Positions 34,139 to 44,726 of a stretch of DNA of 64,000 nt are shown in pieces. Origin of the DNA: a bacterium. GTDB lineage: Bacteria > Spirochaetota > Leptospiria > Leptospirales > Leptonemataceae. Location: contig JANSYA010000007.1 in the NCBI GenBank assembly GCA_024742665.1, positions 293,739 to 357,738 on the forward strand, given 5' to 3'. Every line of letters starts with the position of its first letter. Within the stretch, counting starts at the first letter, position 1. The notes beneath the pieces are model-generated. The model worked only from the letters and a program-made list of their open reading frames with translations, did no database searches and was not told where the DNA came from. The position numbers and the translations under genes were made by a program.

Positions 34139-34168
34139 AAAAAAAGTTGCTAATCTGGCACTTTTTTT
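34139..34168 (+). terminator. AT-rich terminator after the PilZ gene
   Basis: AAAAAAAGT (34139-34147) and ACTTTTTTT (34160-34168) pair, with a bulged GC centre (TGC and GGCA) and a T-run, between the PilZ gene and the next gene at 34223. It probably ends the rsmD/GT2/CHAT/PilZ transcript. Confidence 0.5.
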
Positions 34169-34222
34169 GCTTCTCCCACCCGTGGAAATCGAAAAAGGCC
34201 GTTAGCATTCCAGGAGTAATCG

Positions 34223-34519
34223 ATGCCTGCAGGTGAAAAAGTCTACTGCGCCAACTGCGCTCACTGTATCGTCGTCCGTCAGTATGAAGCGGAACACGAC
34301 AAATATATTCTCAGAGTGCGCTGCAATAAGAAGAAGTGGTCGAAGCGTTCTGGCGAAGAGAAGCTGTACAAGTACTTCACGGTCGCCCGTCGGATGCAGC
34401 CGAACTGCGAAGACTACCAGGAAATGGGCGATCTGTTGCCCTACATCAAAAACCTGAAAAAAGAACTGCCGATCAAAGACGAGATCTACATCGTAAAAAA
34501 ACCTGTAAGATCTTCCTGA
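34223..34519 (+). CDS. Small Cys-rich zinc-binding-like protein
   Basis: The protein has 98 residues with AGGAG shortly before ATG 34223. It begins VYCANCAHCIVV, with further Cys in RVRCNKKK and NCEDY, which suggests a metal site. The middle is Lys/Arg-rich (NKKKWSKRSGEEKLYKY). I recall similar short Cys proteins in leptospires, but assign no function. It is probably the start of a separate transcript after the terminator at 34139-34168. Confidence 0.65.
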   Translation: MPAGEKVYCANCAHCIVVRQYEAEHDKYILRVRCNKKKWSKRSGEEKLYKYFTVARRMQPNCEDYQEMGDLLPYIKNLKKELPIKDEIYIVKKPVRSS

Positions 34520-34523
34520 GTCG

Positions 34524-35840
34524 TTGGCCGTCTCTCTCCTCAGAAACTTTCGAACAGCCGCGGTCCGGCCGTATCTCTCATTTCCGGATTTAAGCGGTCC
34601 TGTTTCTCATCTTTCCGGTTTGTCTGTTCCAGGGCGGTTGAAAATCGCCGCCTCGGAGCAGGAAACCGGTTTCGCCTTTTCCCCTCCGACCGACGTCGAC
34701 TTCCCGCGTCGCGTGCAGGCCGGGGAAGCCATCGCCTTCACTCCGGATCGGTTTCCGCTGCTGGCCCCCGTGCCCGGCATTATCGACTACGACGATACCA
34801 GTTCGACCTTCTCGCTGAAAACCGAAGGCGCGGTAAAATTTGGTATCGGCGCCGCGAGCGAAAATTCTGAAGATCGCGGACCGGTTACCGGGCTGCGGCA
34901 AATTGGCCCGGACGATGAATTTCGCACGGCTTTCCTGAATTCGTTGCGCGAATCGGGCGTGCCTTCCCTGGAGTACCGCGGGACTTCGCTCTTCGCTTTG
35001 TTTTCCCGGGCGCTGGCCGCCGCGGACGACAGCGCCGCGTCGATGATCATGCCGCGCGTGGTTTTGAGCCGTCGAGACGGCGAGGGCGGCATCGACTGGA
35101 ACCGTTTATTGGGCGCGTCGGAAGCGCGCGTTACGGAACTGCTGCAGCTCTTCGCGCGACTGCATCCGCGCATGGATTGTCGCATGGCCCCGCGCGGTCC
35201 GTCGGGTCCGGAGTACTACGGCGACGCTCTGCCGGAAGTCGTCATCAAACGGCTGAACCCGCCGCTGGAAGCTCTGGATCCGAAACGCGACTTGCCCGAG
35301 CAGGGACTGATCTTTCTTGGTCCGGCAAGCCTGTACGCACTCCTCGATTGGTTTTTCGAAGCCCGGCCCTTCATCGATCGTCTGACGGTTCTGCGTGCCA
35401 GCGGCGCAGGTCGCAGCCAGCTCTTTCGTTTGATCAACGGCTACGACCTGCGCCTCCTGTTTCAGGAGAAACTCGATGCGCGTCGGGGCAGGCTGCTGGT
35501 GAAAGGCAACCTGATTCAGAATACTCCTCAAGCGCTGGACGAAGCCCGGGACCTGCACCAGAATATTTTCGGGCCGGTGAGCTTTCATATATTGCGCGGC
35601 GATCCGCAGCCGACCCGGGACGCGCGTTTGCCCTGCAGCTCGTGCATGGCCTGTCAGCAGGTTTGTCCCGTGGACGCGCAGCCTTTCGCCCTCGTTGCGG
35701 GGCAGGCGGAAAAATTTCGAGCTCAGAGCTGCCTGGAATGTGGTCTGTGCGATTTTGTGTGCGAAAGCGGCATTCCCCTGCGGCATACGATCGCGACTCA
35801 GCGCAAAGCCGACGGATTGCCGCCGCGCGCTTTATGGTAA
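34524..35840 (+). CDS. RnfC-like ferredoxin-type protein
   Basis: The protein has up to 438 residues with a TTG start at 34524, four bases after the previous stop; a later start cannot be excluded. The N-terminal barrel-sandwich (VPGRLKIAASEQETGFAFSP followed by VQAGEAIAF) and middle resemble the RnfC/NqrA subunit. The C-terminus carries two 4Fe-4S sites as CSSCMACQQVCP and CLECGLCDFVC. RnfC normally accepts electrons in a membrane ion-pumping complex, but rnfA, B, D, E and G are not adjacent. Only an unassigned membrane protein follows, so a reduced or alternative complex is possible. Confidence 0.7.
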   Translation: MAVSLLRNFRTAAVRPYLSFPDLSGPVSHLSGLSVPGRLKIAASEQETGFAFSPPTDVDFPRRVQAGEAIAFTPDRFPLLAPVPGIIDYDDTSSTFSLKTEGAVKFGIGAASENSEDRGPVTGLRQIGPDDEFRTAFLNSLRESGVPSLEYRGTSLFALFSRALAAADDSAASMIMPRVVLSRRDGEGGIDWNRLLGASEARVTELLQLFARLHPRMDCRMAPRGPSGPEYYGDALPEVVIKRLNPPLEALDPKRDLPEQGLIFLGPASLYALLDWFFEARPFIDRLTVLRASGAGRSQLFRLINGYDLRLLFQEKLDARRGRLLVKGNLIQNTPQALDEARDLHQNIFGPVSFHILRGDPQPTRDARLPCSSCMACQQVCPVDAQPFALVAGQAEKFRAQSCLECGLCDFVCESGIPLRHTIATQRKADGLPPRALW

Positions 35841-35865
35841 GAAGGGGTCGCAGGAAACGTACGCG

Positions 35866-36903
35866 ATGAGTCATCCGGAATCGAGCAATCCAGAGTCAGA
35901 AGCGGCCGCCGTTGACGCGCCGGAGCAGACCGATGCGCGTCAGTCGGAGCGCGGCCGTCCGGCACAGCGCTTCTTTGACCGCGCAGTATTCTGGGCCCGC
36001 GCGGTCGCGGGGCCGGTCGTTGCGCCGCTGCTGATGCTCTTCGGATGGGGCTATGCGGATCCCGCCCTGCCGGTTCCAATGGAGTTCGCGGGTCTGATGC
36101 TTTTCGCCTGGCTGTTGGCGCTGCTGGCCGGCATTGGCGGTTTGCGCTGGCTGGCCGGAGTCGGTCTCGGATCTCGCGGACGTTCGCCCGACACAAAAGA
36201 TCTGGCCGCAGTGTATACGGGCGGTCGGCTGCTCTTTCTCGGCGCGCAACTGCTGTATTTGATTATGCTGATGCCGGTCGGACCGGGCGGGGCGTTTTAT
36301 TGGGGCTCCGCCGTCGCCGCCGCTTTCGTATTGATGCTGGTTTTGCGCGCCCCGGCCTACTGGAATCCGGCGACGACGGTGCTGGTGTTGATCACTCTGG
36401 CAAGCACTGTGTGGCCCCAGGAAATCTTTTCCGAAAGTCTGATTGGCGGCGGCGCGGCCCGTTCGTGTGTGCCGGCCGGCCTGAATTTATACGGTGGCTG
36501 TCTGCTGGCGGAACTCGCACCGGCCGCTATGATTCTACAGGTGCTGCTGCTCTTGCTGCTGCATTTCCGACGCCACGCTCCGGGCGCGGCGGTGCTCGTG
36601 GCCCTGGGGGGACTGTTGATGCAGCTCGGAGTCAGCGAGCTGCAGATCGAAGGCTTTCTGGTTTTGACCGCGGTGGTGCTCTTTCTTCCCGGCCAGCCGT
36701 ATCGCTCGGCGGCCCAACAGCTGCTGCGCGGCCTGCTGTGGGGCGCCGGGCTTACGGCCTTTTTCTTTCTGGCCGGCCCGGCGGGTCTGAGCGAAGCCGC
36801 GTCCGGCGCCCGGATGGATCTCCTGTATCCGGCCTGGCTGGCGGGTTTGCTGTTCAGCGAAGTCGCGGCCGCCAGTCTGCGCGGTCTGGGGCTGCACTTA
36901 TAG
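35866..36903 (+). CDS. Polytopic membrane protein next to the RnfC-like gene
   Basis: The protein has 345 residues. A hydrophilic 35-residue start is followed by eight or nine hydrophobic segments (for example LMLFAWLLALLAGIGG and LLFLGAQLLYLIMLMP). The hydrophobic share and position beside an RnfC-like gene would fit an RnfD/NqrB-type subunit, but the FMN-attachment Thr motif is not visible, so this is only a guess. ATG 35866 was preferred over an earlier frame that overlaps the RnfC-like gene. A PTS IIA gene follows by about 40 bases. Confidence 0.65.
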   Translation: MSHPESSNPESEAAAVDAPEQTDARQSERGRPAQRFFDRAVFWARAVAGPVVAPLLMLFGWGYADPALPVPMEFAGLMLFAWLLALLAGIGGLRWLAGVGLGSRGRSPDTKDLAAVYTGGRLLFLGAQLLYLIMLMPVGPGGAFYWGSAVAAAFVLMLVLRAPAYWNPATTVLVLITLASTVWPQEIFSESLIGGGAARSCVPAGLNLYGGCLLAELAPAAMILQVLLLLLLHFRRHAPGAAVLVALGGLLMQLGVSELQIEGFLVLTAVVLFLPGQPYRSAAQQLLRGLLWGAGLTAFFFLAGPAGLSEAASGARMDLLYPAWLAGLLFSEVAAASLRGLGLHL

Positions 36904-36942
36904 TTGCGTCGGGAGTCGGCGCAGGTTTCATGGGTATATACA

Positions 36943-37410
36943 ATGGATGTGCAGGATATCATCCCCGAAGACCGTCTGGTGCTCCTCGACGAGGTCTTTG
37001 ACGACAAAATGAAGCTGATCGAAGCGCTCTTCGATCGCTGTATTGAGAATACGCCTCTCACCGAACACCGGCACAGCATCTGGAATACGCTGCTGGAACG
37101 CGAACAGTCCATGTCCACCGGCATCGGCGTGGGCGTCGCCATCCCGCACTGCAGTTCGGAATACGTTCCCGACGTGGTCGGCATCGCCGGCATATTAAAA
37201 CACGGCGTCGATTTTCAGGCCGTCGACGAGATTCCCGTGCAAATCGTCGTGCTGCTGCTGATGCCCAAAAAGAAATTCGAAAAGCACATCAAAGTTCTCG
37301 CGGCCATCGCCAGATTGTTTAACAACGAAAAGGTGCGCGAAAATATTCTGAAAGCTGAGACGTCCGCCGCAGCCTTTCAGGTAATCGATTCGGAATCCCC
37401 CGCCACCTGA
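36943..37410 (+). CDS. PTS system EIIA (nitrogen-type) domain protein
   Basis: The protein has 155 residues. The phospho-accepting His is in GVAIPHCSSE and is surrounded by EIIA-Ntr signatures: ALFDRCIENTPLTEHRHSIW, REQSMSTGIGVG, and FEKHIKVLAAIARLF in the C-terminal helix. Standalone EIIA-Ntr proteins (PtsN) are regulatory, receiving phosphate from NPr/EI-Ntr rather than moving sugar. No permease is adjacent. ATG 36943 is preferred; a TTG at 36904 would add 13 residues. Confidence 0.88.
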   Translation: MDVQDIIPEDRLVLLDEVFDDKMKLIEALFDRCIENTPLTEHRHSIWNTLLEREQSMSTGIGVGVAIPHCSSEYVPDVVGIAGILKHGVDFQAVDEIPVQIVVLLLMPKKKFEKHIKVLAAIARLFNNEKVRENILKAETSAAAFQVIDSESPAT

Positions 37411-37565
37411 ATCATCGACGCGCGATGTTAGTCGCTGCGCACCGGACGATCCGCGCAAATTCCCGTCTCTAAGGGAAAAATGCTAGAGATCAGCCAAAAT
37501 GTACTTGTCCTTCCGATTATTACGTATTGAAAGTGACCGGGGCAGAATTCGCCCCGGTTACCCGT

Positions 37566-39365
37566 ATGTATCCCAGTCTGCCCCAACACGATCCTCAAAT
37601 TGCCGAACGCACCCGCGCCCTCGCGGATTTGCGTCATGAATATATCTACGATTACGATACGATTCCCGGCCGGGCTATGGCCGAAAAGGTTCCGTTCAAA
37701 AACGAGTTCGCTTTCGAGCTGCTCATGGAAGTGGCCGGCCGTCAAACGGTCGTAATGCTCAATTCGCGCGGGGCTCCGCGCGAAGACAAACACGCCGATC
37801 ACCACGAATCCCTGTGGACGCGCACGACGAAATTCGTAAAGAAGCTCGAAGGCAACGCCGAACACTTCTTGCCGGAAAAAGTCGGCGATCTTTTGCATCA
37901 GTTCTTCGGATCCCTCAGCAAACGCTACAGCCTGTCTGATTCGACCGAGCTAAGGCAATTCGAAATGATGTTTCGCGATATCAAGGCGCCGCCCATCGCG
38001 GAGGTCTATCATGAGGATCGCATGTTCGCCCATATGCGGCTGGCCGGTCCGAATCCGATGATGTTGAAACGCATGACGGCCATGGACGATCGCTTTCCGA
38101 TCGACAACGCCGCTTACCGGAAAGTGGCCGGCGAAAACGATTCGCTCGAAAGCGCTCTCAAAGAAGGACGCCTGTATATGGCGGACTACGGAGCGCTGGA
38201 AAAAGTCCAGACCGGCGAATTCAAAGGACTGCAAAAATATATCACGGCCCCGCTGGCCATGTTTTATGTGCCTGTGCGCAAAGACGGTAGCCGGGGCGAA
38301 CTCATGCCCGTCGCGATTCAGTGCGGCCAGATTCCCTCGGCGGAATCTCCTTTGATTCAGCCGCATCACGGACACGCCTGGCTGATGGCTCGCAATCTCG
38401 TGCAGGTCGCCGACGGCAATCTACACCAGGCGGTCGTTCATCTCGGACGCACGCACATCTTTCTGGAACCCTTCGTGATCGCGACGCTGCGCCGGCTTTC
38501 GCCGCAGCACCCGCTCTATCTTTTGCTCGATGCGCATTTCGAAGGCACCCTGGCCATCAATAACGCCGCCCATAAGACGCTGCTTGCGCCCGACGGCGTT
38601 GTAGATCACATTCTGGCCGGGACGCTGGCGGCGAGCGTCGGACTGGCTGTCGACGATCTAAAAAATTATCCGGCGAACGAGGTGCTGGATCCGCGCGCGA
38701 CCTTCGTTGAACGCGGCGTCGAGGACGCGGAGCTTTTGCCGGGGTATTCGTATCGCGACGACGCGCTGCCGATCTGGGACGCGATTCGCGAGTGGGTTAC
38801 TGAATACCTGGATCTGTACTATCAAAGCGACGCCGACGTAAAAAACGATACGGAGCTGCAGGCCTGGGCCGCCGAGCTGGTCTCGCCGGACGGCGGACGC
38901 GTGATTGGATTGGGAGAAGACGGCGCCGGCAAAATAACAACGCGGGATTATTTGAAGAGTCTGGTCGCGATGCTGATCTTTAAGGCGGGGCCGGAACACG
39001 CCGCCGTTAACTTTCCTCAAAAAGATCTTATGAGCTATGTGCCCAATATGCCCCTGGCCGCGTACGCTCCGCCGCCGGCTCAAACCGAAGGTCTCAGCGA
39101 AGCGGATTATGTGGCCATGCTCCCGCCGATCGACGCGGCGTACATGCAGCTGGATACCGGTTATTTGCTGGGGGGCGTGCATCATACGCAGCTCGGCCAG
39201 TACGGCAAAAAGTACTTCAAAGATCCGCGATTGGAGCCCGCTCTCGCGCGATTTCAAAAGCGACTGGCGGAAATCGAAGTCGAAATCTCCGAACGCAACA
39301 AAGATCGACTGATTGATTACCATTACCTGCTGCCTTCGCAGATTCCGCAGAGCGTAAATATTTAA
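37566..39365 (+). CDS. Bacterial lipoxygenase
   Basis: The protein has 599 residues from ATG 37566 (TTG 37527 is an alternative), with no N-terminal PLAT domain. Iron dioxygenase of polyunsaturated fatty acids. The metal-binding helix follows the lipoxygenase pattern His-x4-His-x4-His-x17-His-x8-His exactly at residues 287, 292, 297, 315 and 324; 292 and 297 match the plant iron ligands. The remaining ligands are His478 and Asn482 (HAAVN) and the C-terminal carboxylate of Ile599, the very last residue. EPFVIATLRRLSPQHP is also highly conserved. No signal peptide is visible, unlike secreted Pseudomonas LoxA. It is followed six bases later by the multi-domain kinase, then a catalase-like gene. 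Confidence 0.92.
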   Translation: MYPSLPQHDPQIAERTRALADLRHEYIYDYDTIPGRAMAEKVPFKNEFAFELLMEVAGRQTVVMLNSRGAPREDKHADHHESLWTRTTKFVKKLEGNAEHFLPEKVGDLLHQFFGSLSKRYSLSDSTELRQFEMMFRDIKAPPIAEVYHEDRMFAHMRLAGPNPMMLKRMTAMDDRFPIDNAAYRKVAGENDSLESALKEGRLYMADYGALEKVQTGEFKGLQKYITAPLAMFYVPVRKDGSRGELMPVAIQCGQIPSAESPLIQPHHGHAWLMARNLVQVADGNLHQAVVHLGRTHIFLEPFVIATLRRLSPQHPLYLLLDAHFEGTLAINNAAHKTLLAPDGVVDHILAGTLAASVGLAVDDLKNYPANEVLDPRATFVERGVEDAELLPGYSYRDDALPIWDAIREWVTEYLDLYYQSDADVKNDTELQAWAAELVSPDGGRVIGLGEDGAGKITTRDYLKSLVAMLIFKAGPEHAAVNFPQKDLMSYVPNMPLAAYAPPPAQTEGLSEADYVAMLPPIDAAYMQLDTGYLLGGVHHTQLGQYGKKYFKDPRLEPALARFQKRLAEIEVEISERNKDRLIDYHYLLPSQIPQSVNI

Positions 39366-39371
39366 GCATTT

Positions 39372-42300
39372 ATGCGCATCGCAAACTACGATGTCCGGGA
39401 TCAGGTTTATGAAAGCCGCCAGTCCCGCATTCTGCGCGCCACGCGGGAAGACGGTCAGGCCGTCGTGCTCAAAATACTGAGCCAGGAATATCCGACGCCG
39501 GAGCGGCTGGCGCGCTTTCGCCGCGAATTCGCCATGACCCGGTCTCTGGCCATGGACGGGGTGATCCAGGTTTACAGTCTGGAAAAATACCAGAACAGCT
39601 TGATGATCGTTCTGGAGGACTACGGAGCCGACTCCCTGGCCGAGGGGCTGCGACGGGGAGGACGGCTCTCGCTGCCTGAATTTCTGGAGCTGGCGGCCAC
39701 GATCGCCGGCATTCTCGAACGAATCCACGCTCATAATATTATTCACAAAGACATTAACCCGGCGAATATTTTACGTAATATTGAAACGGGTGAAGTTAAG
39801 ATTATCGACTTCGGCATTTCGACGGAGCTCTCGCGCGAAGAACTGGAATTGCGCAGTCCGGAAGTTCTGGAAGGGACTCTGCCCTATATTTCGCCGGAGC
39901 AGACCGGGCGCATGAATCGGACTCTGGACTATCGCTCGGACTTTTATTCCCTGGGCGTGAGCTTTTACGAACTGCTGCTGGGCCGGCGGCCCTTCGATAC
40001 AAACGATCTGCTCGAAATCGTACACAGTCATATCGCGCGTTCGCCGGCGCCCCCGTGCGAAGAAGATCCGGAGATTCCGGAAGCCGTTTCAGCGATCGTA
40101 ATGCGGCTGATGAATAAGAAGGCCGAAGACCGCTATCAGAGCGCGGGCGGACTCAAGGCGGATCTGGAATTTTGCCTGCGCAGTCTTGAAGAGAACGGCG
40201 GCGCGGGCGGGATCGCGAATTTTACGATCGGCGCGGGCGACGTCTCGGACCGCTTTCAGATTTCCCAGAAGCTGTACGGGCGCGACGAAGAGATTCAGAG
40301 TCTGTTAGAGGCCTTCGACCGGGTGAGCGATAACGCGACCGAAGTCACTCTCGTGGCGGGATTTTCCGGCGTCGGTAAATCGTCTCTCGTCCATGAAGTC
40401 TATCGCCCGATCACTCGCCGGCGCGGTTATTTTATTCACGGCAAATTCGATCAGTTCAAACGGGACATTCCGTACGCCTCGTTGATCCAGGCCTTTCGCG
40501 GACTCGTGCGCCAGCTCTTGACCGAATCCGAAGCGCGCATCGCCGCGTGGCGCGCACGCCTGGGCGAAGCTCTCACCAGCAACGGTCAGATCATCATCGA
40601 CGTGATTCCCGAAGTGGAACTGATCATCGGCGAACAAGCGCCCGTGCCGGAATTACAGCCAGGCGAAGCGCAGAACCGATTCAATTTGGTCTTTAAGAAT
40701 TTCGTGCGCAGCTTCGCGGCCAGGGAACATCCCCTGTGTCTTTTTCTCGACGATCTACAGTGGGCCGACTCGCCGTCGCTGGCGCTGCTGGAACTCTTCG
40801 CGACCGACGTCGAGATGGGTTATATTTTTATTATCGGCGCCTATCGCGACAACGAAGTCGGGGCGGGGCACCCGCTGACGGCGACGATCGAAGCGATGCT
40901 TTCGGCGGGCGCCGCTGTGAATCGTATGACGCTGCCGCCGCTCGGCCGCGAAGACGTGCACGCTCTGCTGTCGGATTCACTGCACTGCGATACGGCCGCC
41001 GTCGCGCCTCTCGCGGATCTATGCCTGGAAAAGACCGCCGGGAATCCGTTTTTTCTAAACCAGTTTCTATTGAGTCTGCACGAGCAGGGCTGGATCTATT
41101 TCGATCGCGAAGAGCGCGGCTGGGCCTGGGATCCGGAGCGGATTCGCGCCGCCGACGCAACCGAGAACGTCGTCGATTTGATGGCCAGTAAGATCCGGCG
41201 ATTGGATCCCGAAACCCGTCGGGTTCTACAGCTGGCGGCGGCCGTCGGCAATACCTTCGATCTTAAAACCATCGCCGTCGTGGGCGAGCACGGCCGTCTG
41301 GAAAGCGCGGCCCTGCTGGAAGATCCGCTGCGGGAAGGCCTGGTGGTGCCGGCCGACGACGACTATAAGCTGGTGCAGTATCTGGATGAGTCGGCGGACG
41401 CCCGGTATTCTTTTCTTCACGATCGCGTGCAGCAGGCCGCGTATTCGTTGATCGAAGAGCAGGAGCGTTCGTCGGTACATTTGAAAATCGGGCGACTGCT
41501 TTTGGCTGACAGCACGAGCGATGCGGAACGCGCGGAGCGTCTCTTTGATATCGTCGGTCACTTAAATCGAGCCGTCGATGCGATCGACTCGCCAGACGAG
41601 CGTTTGCAGCTGGCTCGCCTGAATCTTGACGCGGGCGTGCGGGCCAAACGATCGAGCGCTTTCGCGCCGGCTCTCAATTACTGTCAGAATTGTCTTGGTT
41701 TATTGGACCAGTCGGACGCCTGGCAGCGACACTACGAGCTGTGTTTCGAAGCGCATGCCCACGCCGCCGAGGCGGCTTTTCTCGCGAAGCATTACGATGA
41801 GATGGAGCGATTGACCGGCATCGCCCTGGCCAACGCGCACGACGTGCTGGACCAGAGCCGGATTCAAACGACTCGCATTCTGGCCTATATCGCCCAGAGC
41901 AAATTTCCGGAAGTGATCGAGATCGGGCGGGCGGCGCTACGACCCCTGGGCGTGCGTTTGCCGCGCAAAGCGAATTTGTTGCACGTGGCGAAAGATCTCA
42001 CGGCCGCCAGGCTGACCGTAAGCGAAAGCAAGCTTGCCGCCCTGCCGGATATGCAGGATCCGCAAAAAAAAGTTACGCTCGAATTGATCGTCAATTTGAT
42101 TCCCGCTGCTTTTTTCGCCGCTCCGCTATTGTTTCCCGTTCTGGTGATTCGCCTGGTGCGCCTTTCGCAGCAGTACGGCAAAGACGAGGTCACCCCGCAC
42201 GCGGTTGTGACCTGGGGTATGATTCTGTGCGGATTGGTCGGCGACATCGAGCAGGGCTATCGCTTTGGACAGATGGCCTACCAGCTCGCGTACGATATGA

Positions 42301-44726
42301 ATATTCGGGTCTTTCTGGCCCGCACGATTTATCCCTGCGTGGTCGGCGTGCGCCACTGGAAAGATCACTTTCGCGAAGCGCTGCCGCTCTTAAAGGACGT
42401 CTATCAGATCGGCGCGGAAACCGGCGATCACGAGTACGCCGCCTACGCCGTGAGCTACGGCTCGATTTATGAATTTATCGCCGGCTTTAACCTGAACGAA
42501 TTACGAGCGGGTATGGAGCGCAAAGACGTGATGCTCGCGCAGCTCAAACAATTCGCTCCCCGCAACTGGAACCGAATCTACGAACAGCTCGTATTCAATC
42601 TAACGGAAAGGCTTCCGGAGCCGTACAATCTGGAAGGCGAAGCTTATAGTGAAAAAGAAATGCTGCCCGTGCACATCGACGCGAACGATATGCACACTCA
42701 GTTTCACGTTTATTTCTGTAAGCTGGTGGCCGCCTACTACAACGAAAAGTACGACGTGGCCTTCGCCAACACCGAGCTGGCCGAAAAAAACGTTCAGACT
42801 GTAATCACTTTTCCAATGGCTCCGCTGTTTTATTTTTACGATTCGCTGGTTCGCCTTGCGGTTTGCGCGCAGCCCGGCTGCGAAAAGCGACGCAAGCTGC
42901 TGCGAAAAGTCGCGGCGAATCAACGCAAAATGAAAAAGTGGGGTCGTCACGGTCCCGGGAATTATCTGAACAAATATCATTTAGTCGAAGGCGAACGCCT
43001 GCGGATTCTGGGACGCCACTCCGCCGCTCTGCCGCACCTGGAACGGGCGCTGAGTCTCGCGCGGGAAAGCGAATTCGTTCCGGAAGAGGCTCTGGCGAAC
43101 GAGTTTATCGGCCGGCATTGGCTGGATCGGGGCAACGCCGAAGTCGGCGGAATCTATTTGAATCGCGCGCACCACGGCTTTCGCATCTGGGGCGGCGTCG
43201 GTAAGTGTGACGCCCTCAAGCGCGCGTATCCGGAAAGCGTTCGCGATGCGGAGCGCCATGCTCAGGCCGCGCCGGCCGTCCGCCTCGAAGAGACCGCTTC
43301 GACCGAAACATCTTCCGGCACCAGCTCGCTGCTGGATATGACGGCGCTCATGCGGGCCTCGCAGGCCATCTCGGGTGAAATTCGCATGGATCGTTTATTG
43401 ACCCAGGTCATGCGAACCATGATCGAAAACGCCGGCGCCGGTCGCGGTCTTTTAATCCGCCAGGCCGAAGACGACGAGCTCACGGTCCAGGTGGAAGGCG
43501 ACGCCGACGATATCTCGATTTTTTCTGATCTTGCTTTGAGCGCCGCGGTGGGCCGGGGCATGCTGCCCGATTCGATTGTGCGCTATGTCGCTCGCACGGA
43601 AAATCCGGTCACTCTCGACGACGCCCGCCAGGAAAACCAGTTCGGCGACGACGCCTATATTCAGGAGCGCGAACCGCTGTCGGTATTTTGCGCGCCGATT
43701 CGCTATCAAGGTCGAACGACCGGCCTGCTGTATCTGGAAAACAATCTGGCGACCGGATCTTTTACTCCTGAACGCGTGAAGGTCTTACAGGTGCTTTCGA
43801 CCCAGCTGGCCATCTCCCTGGAAAACGCGGGGCTGTACGAATCCCTGGAACACAAAGTCAAAGAACGCACCAGCGAGCTGCGCGAAACTTTAGACCGCCT
43901 CCAGACCATGCAGAGTCAGATCATCGCTCAGGAAAAGCTCGCGTCTCTGGGGATGCTGACGGCCGGGGTGGCGCACGAAATTCGCAATCCTTTGAACTTC
44001 ATCAAAAACTTCGCGGAAATTTCCAGCGGGCAGTTCGTCGAACTCAGCGAAATGATCGCGGAAGGTTGGGCCGCGGGAAGCGAGCCGGCGAATGCGTCCG
44101 ACGTGCGGGAAACTCTCGAAATGGTAACGCAGAATATTCAGCGCATCGGCGACAACAGCAAGCGCGCCGAAGTCATCATTCGTTCCATGCTGGAGCACGC
44201 TCGCACGGACGCCGGCACGATCGCCGAAACCGAAATCGATCTATTGCTGGAAGAGTGCGTGAATATCGTGCACGGAAATATCTTTCTGAAGCAGCCCCAG
44301 TGCGATCTCCAGCTTGAAAAGGATCTGAATCTGGCCGGGCATAGCGTGCGGGTCGATCATCAGGCGATCAGCCGGGTATTCTTGAATATTTTGAATAACG
44401 CCTTTTACGCGGCGACCGAGTCGGGGCGCCGTCCGGTCGTGCGGGTTTCCAGTCGGCTTGACGTCGAACAGGACGAGATCGAAATTCGCGTGCGCGATAA
44501 CGGTGGCGGTATTTCAGAAGAGAACATTGAAAAGATCTTCCTGCCGTTTTTTACGACGAAGCCGGCCGGCAACGGAGTCGGCCTCGGTCTTTCGATCAGC
44601 TACGATATCATCGTGCAGCAACACGGCGGCAGTCTCGACGTGGACAGCCGTCCGGGCGAATACACGGAGTTTATTATCCGACTGCCCGGGCGCGGAATAG
44701 AAGAGGAGAACGCAAACCATGCTTAA
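39372..44726 (+). CDS. Giant Ser/Thr kinase - AAA ATPase - GAF - histidine kinase
   Basis: The protein has 1784 residues. A protein-kinase-like domain lies at 1-270 (VLK34, catalytic HKD with Asp127 in the loop [13 protein letters not shown] at 146). An AAA/STAND ATPase follows at about 300-700 (Walker [11 protein letters not shown] near 330, Walker [11 protein letters not shown] near 456), then a long TPR-like helical region to about 1320. A GAF domain spans about 1330-1486, and the histidine kinase has phosphoacceptor His1535 ([11 protein letters not shown]), an N box ([10 protein letters not shown]) and G boxes [12 protein letters not shown] and GVGLGLSIS. This is the known 'trifunctional' sensor architecture. 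It lies between the lipoxygenase and catalase-like genes; the latter's ATG overlaps its stop. Confidence 0.93.
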   Translation: MRIANYDVRDQVYESRQSRILRATREDGQAVVLKILSQEYPTPERLARFRREFAMTRSLAMDGVIQVYSLEKYQNSLMIVLEDYGADSLAEGLRRGGRLSLPEFLELAATIAGILERIHAHNIIHKDINPANILRNIETGEVKIIDFGISTELSREELELRSPEVLEGTLPYISPEQTGRMNRTLDYRSDFYSLGVSFYELLLGRRPFDTNDLLEIVHSHIARSPAPPCEEDPEIPEAVSAIVMRLMNKKAEDRYQSAGGLKADLEFCLRSLEENGGAGGIANFTIGAGDVSDRFQISQKLYGRDEEIQSLLEAFDRVSDNATEVTLVAGFSGVGKSSLVHEVYRPITRRRGYFIHGKFDQFKRDIPYASLIQAFRGLVRQLLTESEARIAAWRARLGEALTSNGQIIIDVIPEVELIIGEQAPVPELQPGEAQNRFNLVFKNFVRSFAAREHPLCLFLDDLQWADSPSLALLELFATDVEMGYIFIIGAYRDNEVGAGHPLTATIEAMLSAGAAVNRMTLPPLGREDVHALLSDSLHCDTAAVAPLADLCLEKTAGNPFFLNQFLLSLHEQGWIYFDREERGWAWDPERIRAADATENVVDLMASKIRRLDPETRRVLQLAAAVGNTFDLKTIAVVGEHGRLESAALLEDPLREGLVVPADDDYKLVQYLDESADARYSFLHDRVQQAAYSLIEEQERSSVHLKIGRLLLADSTSDAERAERLFDIVGHLNRAVDAIDSPDERLQLARLNLDAGVRAKRSSAFAPALNYCQNCLGLLDQSDAWQRHYELCFEAHAHAAEAAFLAKHYDEMERLTGIALANAHDVLDQSRIQTTRILAYIAQSKFPEVIEIGRAALRPLGVRLPRKANLLHVAKDLTAARLTVSESKLAALPDMQDPQKKVTLELIVNLIPAAFFAAPLLFPVLVIRLVRLSQQYGKDEVTPHAVVTWGMILCGLVGDIEQGYRFGQMAYQLAYDMNIRVFLARTIYPCVVGVRHWKDHFREALPLLKDVYQIGAETGDHEYAAYAVSYGSIYEFIAGFNLNELRAGMERKDVMLAQLKQFAPRNWNRIYEQLVFNLTERLPEPYNLEGEAYSEKEMLPVHIDANDMHTQFHVYFCKLVAAYYNEKYDVAFANTELAEKNVQTVITFPMAPLFYFYDSLVRLAVCAQPGCEKRRKLLRKVAANQRKMKKWGRHGPGNYLNKYHLVEGERLRILGRHSAALPHLERALSLARESEFVPEEALANEFIGRHWLDRGNAEVGGIYLNRAHHGFRIWGGVGKCDALKRAYPESVRDAERHAQAAPAVRLEETASTETSSGTSSLLDMTALMRASQAISGEIRMDRLLTQVMRTMIENAGAGRGLLIRQAEDDELTVQVEGDADDISIFSDLALSAAVGRGMLPDSIVRYVARTENPVTLDDARQENQFGDDAYIQEREPLSVFCAPIRYQGRTTGLLYLENNLATGSFTPERVKVLQVLSTQLAISLENAGLYESLEHKVKERTSELRETLDRLQTMQSQIIAQEKLASLGMLTAGVAHEIRNPLNFIKNFAEISSGQFVELSEMIAEGWAAGSEPANASDVRETLEMVTQNIQRIGDNSKRAEVIIRSMLEHARTDAGTIAETEIDLLLEECVNIVHGNIFLKQPQCDLQLEKDLNLAGHSVRVDHQAISRVFLNILNNAFYAATESGRRPVVRVSSRLDVEQDEIEIRVRDNGGGISEENIEKIFLPFFTTKPAGNGVGLGLSISYDIIVQQHGGSLDVDSRPGEYTEFIIRLPGRGIEEENANHA

